From Microlunatus capsulatus (GTDB taxonomy: Bacteria > Actinomycetota > Actinomycetes > Propionibacteriales > Propionibacteriaceae), in NCBI RefSeq assembly GCF_017876495.1, contig NZ_JAGIOB010000001.1:1-64000 (forward strand): a stretch of 64,000 nucleotides of DNA, in the 5' to 3' direction. Positions 1-7,731 of this stretch are shown here, piece after piece. The notes beneath the pieces are model-generated. The model ran no database searches. It saw only the letters and a list, made by a program, of their open reading frames with translations, and was not told where the DNA came from. The position numbers and the translations under genes are program-made. Each line of letters starts with the position of its first letter. Positions within the stretch are counted from its first letter, which is position 1.

Positions 1-374
1 TTCTCGAAGGTGTAGGCGGTCTCGAGGTAGCTGGCCTTCGACTTGAACGCCGAGCCGAAGTCGACCTCCGGAGCGGCGACCGCGGTCGCGCCGAGGCTGG
101 CGATGGTGTCCTTCAGCGCGACGACGTGCGCCTCCTCGTCGGCCTGGATGTCCTCCAGGTACGACTTCGCCTTGCCGGTGAGGAGGTCGGCCTGGTTGCC
201 CTGGCGGTAGAACTCGGCCTCCAGGTACTCCAGCGTCAGGGCGTAGTTGAGGACGTCGACGGGACCGCTGAAGTCGTCGGCGGCGAAGGCCCACTTGGTG
301 CCCAGCATCTGCAGCCCGACGGCGGCGGGGATGACGGCGGCGGTGCCCTTGATCAGGTCTCTGCGGTTGATCAT
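1..374 (-). CDS. Ferritin-like domain protein (Ferritin_2 type), copy 2, cut by window edge
   Basis: About 124 codons are visible; the C-terminus lies beyond position 1. The N-terminus carries a twin-arginine-like motif (NRRDLIKG) followed by a hydrophobic stretch ending near AFAADD, so export is likely. The mature part begins with LNYALTLEYLEAEFY and continues with a DEEAHVVALKDTI helix, the paired E..EH signature of ferritin-like diiron four-helix bundles of the desiccation-related Ferritin_2 family. The start is the ATG at 372-374, preceded by a GAGAAGG ribosome site. It lies 17 nt downstream of a paralogue in the same direction and is surely co-transcribed with it. Iron binding or redox activity is family inference; the true substrate of this family is unknown. 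Confidence 0.85.
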   Translation of the reverse strand, partial: MINRRDLIKGTAAVIPAAVGLQMLGTKWAFAADDFSGPVDVLNYALTLEYLEAEFYRQGNQADLLTGKAKSYLEDIQADEEAHVVALKDTIASLGATAVAAPEVDFGSAFKSKASYLETAYTFE

Positions 375-391
375 GATGTGTCTGCCTTCTC

Positions 392-1069
392 TCAGGACTT
401 GATGAACGGGCCGGCGGCCTTGAGCACGGCCTTCATGGACTTGTTCTTCTCGAACGACGCCGGGAAGGGGTTGCCGCCCAGCAGGTCGGCCACCACCGCG
501 GCGTGCCGGGACTCGACCCCGGCGATCGACGCGGCCGCGGCGAGGATGTCGCCGTCCTCGATCCGGGCGACCTGGCCGTGGTAGGCCGTGACGCCCAGCT
601 CCTCGAACGTCGACGCCGTCGTGAGGAAGGTCTTCTTGTCGTCGAAGGTGCCGTCGGGGTAGGTGAACTTCGGCTTCGCGGCCGGCTTGCCGCCGAGGGA
701 CTTGACCGTGTCGGTCAGCACCGCGACGTGCTCCTTCTCGTGGTCCCCGATCGGGGTGACCAGATCCAGGTCGCGACCCTTCAGGGCCCCGCCCTCGATG
801 CCCTGGGCGTAGAAGTCCGCCTCCAGGTACTCCAGCGTCAGCGCGTAGTTGAGGATCTCCAGGTCGTTGGCGGAGGCGTCGGCCAGCGCCAGCTTGTCGC
901 GCTGGGACAGGGCCACCAGGGTCGAGCCGAAGCCGACGACGGCGGCGGCGCGGAGGAACCGGCGGCGCTGGCCCTCGTCGCCGAAGGTCATCACCGGGCG
1001 GCCGCCGAAGACCTGGGCGGCCGGGTCGAGCTGGTCGACCGGGGTCGGGGGAACGTTCTCGTGGTTCAT
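392..1069 (-). CDS. Ferritin-like domain protein (Ferritin_2 type), copy 1, Tat-exported
   Basis: 225 residues. A long N-terminus leads into a twin-arginine motif (QRRRFLRAAAVVGF, about residues 34-47) and a hydrophobic core, so Tat export is predicted. The mature domain repeats the pattern of its downstream paralogue: LNYALTLEYLEADFYAQG, then HEKEHVAVLTDTVKSLGG, then GVESRHAAVVADLL, giving the E, ExxH and ExRH residues expected of a ferritin-like four-helix bundle. The family (Pfam Ferritin_2, often called desiccation-related) is common in stress-tolerant actinobacteria. A class E sortase gene lies 96 nt upstream in the same direction. No sorting signal is visible in this protein. Confidence 0.88.
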   Translation of the reverse strand: MNHENVPPTPVDQLDPAAQVFGGRPVMTFGDEGQRRRFLRAAAVVGFGSTLVALSQRDKLALADASANDLEILNYALTLEYLEADFYAQGIEGGALKGRDLDLVTPIGDHEKEHVAVLTDTVKSLGGKPAAKPKFTYPDGTFDDKKTFLTTASTFEELGVTAYHGQVARIEDGDILAAAASIAGVESRHAAVVADLLGGNPFPASFEKNKSMKAVLKAAGPFIKS

Positions 1070-1165
1070 GCAGAGGTGTCTCTCTGTGAGGGGACGTGCT
1101 GATGAGCGTGCGTGCCATCGGCCGGCTCCCCGAGAGCTGGCGCTGCGTGAACGGGCGTCCGAGTG

Positions 1166-1933
1166 CTACCTCCCGCCCTTGCTGTCGGACTTCTTCACCG
1201 GACCCGTGGTGCTCGCGCGCACCACGATCCGGAAGACGGGGTGACCCTCGGGGTGGCAGGCGAAGAGGGTCAGGTTGTGGCTGGCCGGGTCCTTCGCCGG
1301 CTTCAGCACGAACGCCGGGTACTCGGCCTCCGGCACGATCGTGGTGTCCAGCACCTTGAACGTCGTCGCCTTGCCCTTGCCGACGGAGACCGTGATCTTG
1401 TCCCCGGCGCGCAGCAGGTTCAGGTACTTGAACGGGGCGGTGTGGGTGTTGCGGTGCCCCGACAGCACGGCCGTCCCGGCGTCGCCGGGCAGCGCGGTCC
1501 CCGGCCAGTGCCCCGGCCCGCGCTCCAGCACCGACTCGTACACACCCTCGCCGTAGGCGACGTCCAGCCCGATCCGCGGGATCGTGATCCGCCCGACCTT
1601 CCGGTACTTCCCCGGCTTGGTGGACACCGACGCGGCCTGCTTGGCCGACACCGGCTTGTCGTATCCCTGCCCGGCCGGGTCCGCGAGCTCCTTGCCCAGC
1701 GCCGCCACCACCGCCGCGGATGGGGCGGCGCGCACGCGCTTCCGGGGGCCCTGTGCGGCGACCGCCTGCGAGATGACGGCCGAGGGGTCGGCGGACGGGT
1801 CGGCCACGGGGGCCTGCCACGAGACCACCCACGGCGCCACGGCGCAGACGGGGACCAGCAGGGCCAGCAGGTAGGTCGAGACACGACGTCGCAGGGGCGG
1901 CGTCAACCGTCGTCGGGGGAAGCTCACGTGCAC
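1166..1933 (-). CDS. srtE: Class E sortase
   Basis: 255 residues with one N-terminal membrane segment (about 20-38) after a basic cytoplasmic tail. The sortase domain starts near residue 115 (RITIPRIGLDVAYGEGV). It contains GPGHWPGTALPG, the catalytic His160 in SGHRNTHTAPF, Cys226 in LTLFACHPEG and Arg235 in VFRIVVRA, so the His-Cys-Arg triad is complete. These motifs match actinobacterial class E sortases, which attach LAxTG-type proteins to peptidoglycan. The Cys motif is LFAC instead of the commoner LTTC. Start is GTG at 1931-1933; a second GTG two codons in is possible. It may head an operon with the two ferritin-like genes. A substrate could be the giant surface protein at the other end of the window, whose C-terminus is not visible. 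Confidence 0.88.
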   Translation of the reverse strand: MHVSFPRRRLTPPLRRRVSTYLLALLVPVCAVAPWVVSWQAPVADPSADPSAVISQAVAAQGPRKRVRAAPSAAVVAALGKELADPAGQGYDKPVSAKQAASVSTKPGKYRKVGRITIPRIGLDVAYGEGVYESVLERGPGHWPGTALPGDAGTAVLSGHRNTHTAPFKYLNLLRAGDKITVSVGKGKATTFKVLDTTIVPEAEYPAFVLKPAKDPASHNLTLFACHPEGHPVFRIVVRASTTGPVKKSDSKGGR

Positions 1934-2169
1934 GCGGCTCTCACGGCGGATGGACCGCCGAACTGGCTGACGGCAGCAACACCGCAGCGCTCGAATCCCC
2001 GAGCCATGACCAGCACCGGCAACCTAGCACCCCATTGAGCCGCGCACGACCATCTGGCGCGACAAGGGGTGCCGCGGGTGCTGGCGCGAGGCTCAGCTCC
2101 ACGCCGGTGACCGCGGCAGGCTGCTGCCGAGAACCGGGTACCCCCGGCGCGGCGTGGCAGGATCACGTG

Positions 2170-3672
2170 GTGACCCAGAGCCCTGCCCGGCCTGCTCCCG
2201 CGGTGGCCCTGGGGCCCCTCGCGGCCGCCGGCCTCGTCTTCTTCGCCTCCGCCGGGGTGCTCGTCGTCGAGATCGTCGCCCTGCGGCTGCTCGCGCCGCA
2301 CTTCGGGCTCACGCTGGAGACCAGCACGATGGTGATCGCCGTCGCCCTGGCGGCCATCGCGTCCGGCTCGTGGACCGGCGGGCGGCTGGCCGACCGGGTG
2401 CCGCCGCTGGGCCTCGTCGGACCCCTGATGGCGGTCTCGGGAGCGGTGGTCGCGCTGACGCCGGCGCTGGTCCGGACGACGGCGGCCACCGGGTCGGACT
2501 TCCTGCTCACGGCCGTCGCCACGCTGGTGATCTTCGTCCCCGGCACGTTGCTGGCCGCGGTGACGCCCTTGATCACGAAGCTCTCCCTGCACAGCCTCGA
2601 GCTCACCGGCACCGTCGTCGGCCGGCTGTCGGGGATCTCGACGGCGGGCTCCATCGTCGGCACGGTGCTCACCGGGTTCGTGCTGATCACCCGGGTCCCG
2701 GTGAGCGGCATCATGATCGGGCTCGGGGTGGCGCTGGTCGTGGTCGCCGTCGTCCTCATGGGGTTCCGCCGCCGGCGGCTGGTGGTGCTGCCCGTCGCGG
2801 CCCTCGTCCTCGGCGGCCTCGGCGTCGCGACCGTGCCGAGCGGCTGCGACCTGGAGACCGCCTACCACTGCGCCGCGGTCTGCGCCGACCCCGAGCGGCC
2901 CAGCGGGCGGACGCTGGTGCTGGACGGCGCCTCGCACTCCTACGTCGACCTCGACGACCCGACCCACCTCGAGTTCGACTACGTGCGCGGGGTGGTCGCG
3001 ACCATCGACAGCGCCTTCCCGGCGGGGGCCCCGCTGCGGGCGCACCACCTGGGCGGCGGCGGGCTGACGGTGCCGCACCACCTGGCGGCCACCCGTCCGG
3101 GCACCCGCAGCACGGTCAGCGAGATCGACCCGGGCGTGCTCCGGCTCGACCGCGAGCAGCTGGGTCTGGGCCCCGACGACGGCATCGAGCTCACCGTCGA
3201 GGACGCCCGGCTGGGCCTGGGGCGGATGGGTGACGCGAGCGTCGACGTCGTCGTCGGCGACGCGTTCGGCGGGGTGAGCGTCCCCTGGCACCTGACGACC
3301 CGGGAGACGGTGGGGGAGATCCACCGCGTGCTCGACGACGACGGGGTGTACGTGCTCAACGTCATCGACTCGGGCTCGATGGCCTTCGCCCGGGCCGAGG
3401 CGGCGACCCTGGCCGGCGTCTTCGACCACGTGGCCGTGGCCTCGGAGCCCGCGGTCGTCGACCGGACGAACGGCGAGAGCGGGGCGAACGTCGTGCTCGC
3501 CGCCTCCGACCGCCCGTTGGACGCCGCCGACGTCGAGGCGCGGCTCCGGGCGCTGGGGACGGACTGGTCGGTGGTCGCGGACGAGCCCGCGGCGGCCTGG
3601 TGGGGTGACGCGGTCAGCCTCACCGACGACTACGCCCCGGTCGACCAGCTGCTGGACCCCTACGGCAGCTGA
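2170..3672 (+). CDS. Fused membrane / spermidine-synthase-like protein
   Basis: 500 residues from the GTG at 2170, chosen because AGGA lies about 8 nt upstream; the frame is open further upstream but that part looks non-coding. The first ~220 residues hold about seven hydrophobic segments resembling an MFS half-transporter (FFASAGVLVVEIVALRLLAPHFG, a motif typical of fused MFS/spermidine synthases). The rest is a Rossmann methyltransferase-like domain with HHLGGGGLTVPHH, SEIDPGV and VVVGDAFGG, the spermidine synthase fold including the acidic residue after the second strand. Whether it makes polyamines is doubtful, because this fused group is functionally uncharacterised. It stands alone, with no polyamine genes nearby. 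Confidence 0.8.
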   Translation: MTQSPARPAPAVALGPLAAAGLVFFASAGVLVVEIVALRLLAPHFGLTLETSTMVIAVALAAIASGSWTGGRLADRVPPLGLVGPLMAVSGAVVALTPALVRTTAATGSDFLLTAVATLVIFVPGTLLAAVTPLITKLSLHSLELTGTVVGRLSGISTAGSIVGTVLTGFVLITRVPVSGIMIGLGVALVVVAVVLMGFRRRRLVVLPVAALVLGGLGVATVPSGCDLETAYHCAAVCADPERPSGRTLVLDGASHSYVDLDDPTHLEFDYVRGVVATIDSAFPAGAPLRAHHLGGGGLTVPHHLAATRPGTRSTVSEIDPGVLRLDREQLGLGPDDGIELTVEDARLGLGRMGDASVDVVVGDAFGGVSVPWHLTTRETVGEIHRVLDDDGVYVLNVIDSGSMAFARAEAATLAGVFDHVAVASEPAVVDRTNGESGANVVLAASDRPLDAADVEARLRALGTDWSVVADEPAAAWWGDAVSLTDDYAPVDQLLDPYGS

Positions 3673-3732
3673 GCGGTACCGCACACGCTCGTGGCGGCCC
3701 GTCCCGGCCGCGAGGTCGGGCAGGATGGGGCC

Positions 3733-4083
3733 ATGAGCGAGCCGCTGGACGAGGACGCCCCCGCGCTGGCGGCCGTGGCCGCCGACGCCACCACCCTGCT
3801 GGAGGCCTCGACCGACGACGGGGTCGGTCACCCGGGCCTGGAGGGCCTCGGCGACGCCGAGGACGTCGTCACCCAGCTGAGCCGGCTCGCCGAGGAGCTG
3901 CAGCGGACGATGACGCACCTCGGCGACTACCTCGACGAGAGCTCCTCCGGCCGCGACCACCCGCGTCCGGGGCTGGGGGCGGCCCGGCAGGCCCTCGGCG
4001 ACGTCCGGGTGGTGGCGGCCGAGATGGCGCAGCTGCTCCGGGTGGCCGAGCAGGCCCTGCTCGAGGCGCGCACCGCCCGCTGA
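3733..4083 (+). CDS. Small acidic helical protein of unknown function
   Basis: 116 residues starting at an ATG with AGGATGGGG a few bases upstream. The protein is acidic and Ala/Leu-rich, and looks almost entirely helical. Two long amphipathic segments (about 47-65 and 81-114, AEELQRTMTHLGDYLDE and VVAAEMAQLLRVAEQALLEA) could form a hairpin or coiled coil. There are no cysteines, signal peptide or membrane segment. It is 60 nt downstream of the spermidine-synthase-like gene and convergent with the kinase gene that follows. I do not recognise the family. Confidence 0.6.
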   Translation: MSEPLDEDAPALAAVAADATTLLEASTDDGVGHPGLEGLGDAEDVVTQLSRLAEELQRTMTHLGDYLDESSSGRDHPRPGLGAARQALGDVRVVAAEMAQLLRVAEQALLEARTAR

Positions 4084-4105
4084 GGTCGGGCTCGGCGCTG
4101 TCGGC

Positions 4106-4660
4106 TCAGCCCACCTGCGGCGGCAGGGAGGGCCAGCGCGCGGACGCCCAGTCCGACCACGTCGCGTGCGGTGGAGGCACCGGCGGGACCGCGCCGCCGG
4201 CCAGCTCGACCGCGTCGGGCACCTCGAACTGCTCCTGCCACTGCACCAGCTCGGCGTCGGTCATCAGGAACTCGCCCGGCCCGGCGTCGTAGCGCGCCGC
4301 GACCCGCCGGCGCTGCTCCGCCGGCTCCACCGGGAGGTAGACCACCTCGGGGTGGATCCCGCGCGCCGCCGCGATCCAGCGCAGCGCCGACCGCTCGTCG
4401 CGGCCCCACAGGCCGAAGTCCAGGACGACGTCGAGCCCCCGCTCGGCCGCGCGCAGCCCGACCTCGACGAGCTTCCCCTCGATCCGGTCGCGGTGCGCGA
4501 CCCGCTCGGCCGCGCGCCAACCCTCGGGGTCGTCGTCGGCGAAGACCGCCCTGAGCCAGTCGTCCGGCGTCAGCCGCAGGGCGCCGACGGCGACCTCCAG
4601 CTCCCGGGCGCGGGTGGTCTTGCCGGCTCCGGGCAGCCCGACGACCAGGTAGAGGGTCAC
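4106..4660 (-). CDS. P-loop AAA/zeta-toxin-like ATPase or kinase
   Basis: 184 residues from the GTG at 4658-4660. The protein begins VTLYLVVGLPGAGKTTRARELE, so the Walker A motif (GLPGAGKT) sits at the extreme N-terminus. This is typical of the small kinases of the AAA_33 / zeta-toxin / chloramphenicol-phosphotransferase-like group. A second strand ends in VVLDFGLWGRDER (likely Walker B-like/substrate region), and a basic lid-like segment EQRRRVAARYD follows. Such proteins usually phosphorylate small molecules; the substrate cannot be told from sequence. No antitoxin gene is adjacent, which argues against a toxin-antitoxin role. Confidence 0.75.
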   Translation of the reverse strand: MTLYLVVGLPGAGKTTRARELEVAVGALRLTPDDWLRAVFADDDPEGWRAAERVAHRDRIEGKLVEVGLRAAERGLDVVLDFGLWGRDERSALRWIAAARGIHPEVVYLPVEPAEQRRRVAARYDAGPGEFLMTDAELVQWQEQFEVPDAVELAGGAVPPVPPPHATWSDWASARWPSLPPQVG

Positions 4661-4834
4661 CGTGCCGACGCTAGTCCCGGTGGCCGGGCGGGGAGGGAGG
4701 TCCGGGCCCGGGGTGCCATGACAGTGCACCCCTCAGGTCTCCTCCCGGGGCCGCGGCCGTCCTACGGTCGACGACGGACGGCCTCCCGGAGGTCGGTCCG
4801 GACCGCCGGTCCCCGAAGCCCCAGGAGGAACCCG

Positions 4835-5170
4835 ATGACCGAACCCGCCCCGCAGCGCCGCCAGGTCGGCGGCGGCCGCCGCGCGATCGGCGACCTCGCG
4901 CCCAAGCTGGCCGAGCTCACCGACGACGTCCTCTTCGACGACGTCTGGAACCGGCCCGGGCTGGCCGCCCGCGACCGCAGCCTCGTCACGGTCGCCGCGC
5001 TGGTGGCCGGCGGCGACGCCGCCCAGCTGACGTTCCACCTCGACCACGCCCGCAAGAACGGCGTGACCGAGACCGAGCTCGTCGAGGCCATCACCCACCT
5101 CGCCTTCTACGTCGGCTGGCCCAAGGCCATGACCGCGGTCGGCGTCGCCCGGCAGGTCTTCGGCGGCTGA
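4835..5170 (+). CDS. Carboxymuconolactone decarboxylase-family protein
   Basis: 111 residues, start ATG at 4835 with a strong AGGAGGAA ribosome site at 4823-4830. The CMD fold is clear: LTDDVLFDDVWNRPGLAARDRSLVTVAALVAGG, FHLDHARKNGVTETELVEAITHLAFYVGWPKAM. The CxxC of AhpD-type peroxidase partners is absent, so it belongs to the gamma-CMD/YurZ-like subgroup. First gene of a three-gene set with a zinc alcohol dehydrogenase (43 nt gap) and a cupin (64 nt gap), a grouping widespread in bacteria and linked to redox or aldehyde stress. The exact reaction is unknown. Confidence 0.85.
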   Translation: MTEPAPQRRQVGGGRRAIGDLAPKLAELTDDVLFDDVWNRPGLAARDRSLVTVAALVAGGDAAQLTFHLDHARKNGVTETELVEAITHLAFYVGWPKAMTAVGVARQVFGG

Positions 5171-5213
5171 CCGCCCGCTCCGCCCACCGCACCGCCCCTC
5201 CGAGAGGAACCCT

Positions 5214-6248
5214 GTGAGAGCCACCCTGATGTACTCCTCCGGCGACGTCCGCGTCGAGGACGTCCCCGACCCCACCATCACCGCCCCGACCGACGCCCTG
5301 GTCCGGGTCACCCACGCCTGCGTGTGCGGCTCCGACCTGCACCCCTACCACGACCTCGAGGAGACCCCCGGCGGACGGCGGATGGGCCACGAGGCCATCG
5401 GCGTCGTCGAGGAGGTCGGCGAGCAGGTCACCACGCTGTCCGTGGGTGACACCGTCATCGTCCCCTTCGCCTGGTCCGACGGCACCTGCGCCTTCTGCCG
5501 CGACGGCATCACCACCTCCTGCGTCCACGGCGGCTTCTTCGACGGCGCCGCCTCGGCCACCCAGGCCGAGCTCCTGCTCGTCCCCTACGCCGACGGCACC
5601 GCCGTCGTCATCCCGGCCGGGACCGACGAGTCGCTGATGCCCTCGCTGCTGACCCTGTCCGACGTCTACCTGACCGGCTACCACGCCGCCCGCCAGGGCC
5701 AGGTCGGCCCCGGGACGACCGTGACCGTGATCGGCGACGGCGCCGTCGGCCTCTCCGCCGTGCTCGCCTCCAAGCAGCTGGGCGCGGAGACGATCATCCT
5801 GATGGGCCGGCACACCGCCCGCACCGACCTCGGCCGGGAGTTCGGCGCCACCCACGTCGTCGCCGAGCGCGGTGAGGAGGGCGTCGCGAAGGTCCTGGAG
5901 ATCACCGGCGGCGAGGGCTCGCACGTGGTCCTGGAGGCCGTCGGCCACATGCCCGCCTACGAGCAGGCCTACGGCATCGTCCGGCCCGGCGGCGTCATCT
6001 CCCGCGTCGGCGTCCCGCAGTACGAGGACGCCGCCGTCGGCTTCGCCTCCCTGTTCGGCAAGAACGCCACCCTCACCGGCGGCCCGGCCACCGTCCGCGC
6101 CTACCTGGAGGCCGCGATCCCGCAGGTCCTCGACGGCACCATCGACCCCGGCCGGGTCTTCGACCGCGAGCTGCCCCTCGAGGACATCGCGGAGGCCTAC
6201 CGGCTGATGGACTCCCGCGAGGCCCTCAAGGTGCTGATCCGGCCGTGA
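5214..6248 (+). CDS. Zinc-dependent alcohol dehydrogenase (MDR family)
   Basis: 344 residues from GTG 5214 with GAGAGGAA just upstream. Catalytic zinc ligands are Cys38 (VCGSDLH) and the GHE motif at 58-60. The Rossmann dinucleotide motif is VIGDGAVGLSAV (about 168-180). The structural-zinc loop reads SDGTCAFCRDGITTSC, so the first of the usual four cysteines is Asp and only three remain (Cys92, 95, 103). Length and order match alcohol/threonine dehydrogenase-type MDR enzymes. It is the middle gene of the CMD-ADH-cupin cluster and probably oxidises or reduces an alcohol/aldehyde with NAD(P). Confidence 0.9.
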   Translation: MRATLMYSSGDVRVEDVPDPTITAPTDALVRVTHACVCGSDLHPYHDLEETPGGRRMGHEAIGVVEEVGEQVTTLSVGDTVIVPFAWSDGTCAFCRDGITTSCVHGGFFDGAASATQAELLLVPYADGTAVVIPAGTDESLMPSLLTLSDVYLTGYHAARQGQVGPGTTVTVIGDGAVGLSAVLASKQLGAETIILMGRHTARTDLGREFGATHVVAERGEEGVAKVLEITGGEGSHVVLEAVGHMPAYEQAYGIVRPGGVISRVGVPQYEDAAVGFASLFGKNATLTGGPATVRAYLEAAIPQVLDGTIDPGRVFDRELPLEDIAEAYRLMDSREALKVLIRP

Positions 6249-6312
6249 GCGCGCTGACCGGGCGTCCCGCGACGACGCCGTCCTCGATCCGACCCCGCCC
6301 GGGAGCCCCCGC

Positions 6313-6714
6313 ATGAAGATCCTCACCCCCCAGCCGTCGACCCAGGGCCCGGCAGCGTGGTTCACCGGCGTCGTGCACTTCGACGTCATCGCGCCCGGGG
6401 ACCAGGCGCGCGGCAAGGTCAACGCCGTGCACTTCACCCCCGGCGCCCGGACCGCCTGGCACCGCCACCTCAACGGCCAGACCCTGCACGTCACCCAGGG
6501 GATCGGGCTGACGCAGTCCCGCGGTGGCGAGATCATGGTGATCCGCCCCGGCGACACGGTCTGGTGCCCGCCCGGTGAGTGGCACTGGCACGGCGCCGCC
6601 CCCGACCACCACATGACCCACCTGGCGATCTGGGACGGGATCGCCGAGGGTCAGGAGGGCGTCGAGACCGAGTGGGCCGACCACGTCACCGACGAGGAGT
6701 ACCAGCAGCGCTGA
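6313..6714 (+). CDS. Cupin-domain protein
   Basis: 133 residues. A single cupin barrel with both metal motifs: motif 1 GARTAWHRHLNGQTLHVTQG (His residues and Gln in place of the usual Glu-rich start) and motif 2 RPGDTVWCPPGEWHWHGA. The sequence resembles the carboxymuconolactone-associated cupins that include the small manganese hydroxynitrile lyases, but such activity is only a family possibility. It closes the three-gene redox cluster and ends 10 nt before a convergent gene. Confidence 0.88.
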   Translation: MKILTPQPSTQGPAAWFTGVVHFDVIAPGDQARGKVNAVHFTPGARTAWHRHLNGQTLHVTQGIGLTQSRGGEIMVIRPGDTVWCPPGEWHWHGAAPDHHMTHLAIWDGIAEGQEGVETEWADHVTDEEYQQR

Positions 6715-6724
6715 GGGGTCGGCA

Positions 6725-7711
6725 TCAGGCGCCCAGCAGGCCGAGCACCGCGCGGTGGTCGGCGGCCAGCGTCCGCAGCCGCTCCCGGAGCTCCGCGTCC
6801 CGGCCGGGGCCGACGTGCCACGGGAGCGCCTCCACGCCCTGCACGAAACGGGTGAGCTGCAGCTCGGTCCACGCATCCTCGACCGGGGACGGGACCCGGC
6901 CCGGGCCGGCCAGGTGGCCGAGATAGGCGACGAACAGGGCGCGGTCGGTCGGGGCGGCGGTGAGCCCCGGGGCGGCCAGCAGGTTGGCGATGTCGGCGAA
7001 CCGGGCCCGCTCGGCCAGGGTCGCCAGGTCGAGGACGACCAGCATCCCGTCCTCGGTCCGGCCGACCTGCTGCACCGCGAGCTCACCGTGGGTCAGCGCC
7101 CTCGGCAGCCCCCGGTGCACGGGGAGCGCACGCCGGTAGGTGTCGAGCCACGGGGCGCCGGCGTGCTCCGCGTGCAGCGCGCCGACCCGGTCGAGGGCCC
7201 TGGCGAGCAGCCGCTCGAACGTGTCCTGGGGCTGGCCCGGTCGGGTCCGGGCGATCGCGGGCGGGACGTCGGTCACCGCGTTCAGGGCGGCCGTCAGCCG
7301 CAGCAGGTCGTCCACGTCGGCCCGGGCGACCCCGATCGTCGGGAGGAGCTCCAGGCCGAGCACCTCCTCGTGCTCCCGTTCGACGCACACCGCCAGCCGC
7401 GGCACGGGGACGCCCCGGCGGGCGAGGAACCGGTGGCGCTCGCCCTCACGGGCCTCGTGCGGGTTCCGCTTGAAGAAGAGGGTGGTCCGCCGGGGGTGAC
7501 CGGCCGGCGCCTCGTAGGACAGGGTGGTGATCACCGACGGGTGCCCTCCCTGGTGCTCGCCGCGCTTCACGTGCGACTCGGCCGCCCGGCGGCGGACCGC
7601 CCCGGCGGGCAGGACGTCCACGAGGTCGGACCAGGTCAGGCCGAAGGGCAGCGGACCCGGCCGCGGCGACGGCAGCGGGGCCGGGCTGAGGTCCTCCGGC
7701 TGGCTGCCCAC
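6725..7711 (-). CDS. Phosphotransferase-like protein with altered catalytic loop
   Basis: 328 residues from a GTG at 7709-7711 with GAAGGA upstream, 20 nt after the GH125 gene, so co-transcribed. The fold is of the aminoglycoside phosphotransferase/homoserine kinase type: N-lobe (TLSYEAPAGHPRRTTLFFKRN), then a catalytic loop reading LTHGELAVQQVGR and a metal motif LVVLDLATLAERARFADIANLL. Canonical enzymes have HGDxxxxN; here Asp is Glu and Asn is Gln, so catalysis may be weak or lost. Pairing with a mannosidase suggests a sugar as ligand (inference). Confidence 0.75.
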   Translation of the reverse strand: MGSQPEDLSPAPLPSPRPGPLPFGLTWSDLVDVLPAGAVRRRAAESHVKRGEHQGGHPSVITTLSYEAPAGHPRRTTLFFKRNPHEAREGERHRFLARRGVPVPRLAVCVEREHEEVLGLELLPTIGVARADVDDLLRLTAALNAVTDVPPAIARTRPGQPQDTFERLLARALDRVGALHAEHAGAPWLDTYRRALPVHRGLPRALTHGELAVQQVGRTEDGMLVVLDLATLAERARFADIANLLAAPGLTAAPTDRALFVAYLGHLAGPGRVPSPVEDAWTELQLTRFVQGVEALPWHVGPGRDAELRERLRTLAADHRAVLGLLGA

Positions 7712-7731
7712 GGTCCTTCGGCCCGCCGGCC

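Noticed and set aside
1924-3960. 678-codon minus-strand frame opposite the spermidine-synthase-like gene
   Set aside because: Composition is the typical Gly/Arg/Asp/His-rich antisense shadow and no domain is recognisable.
4106-4660. Zeta-type toxin of a toxin-antitoxin pair
   Set aside because: The P-loop kinase has no small antitoxin gene beside it, and the neighbours are convergent or unrelated.
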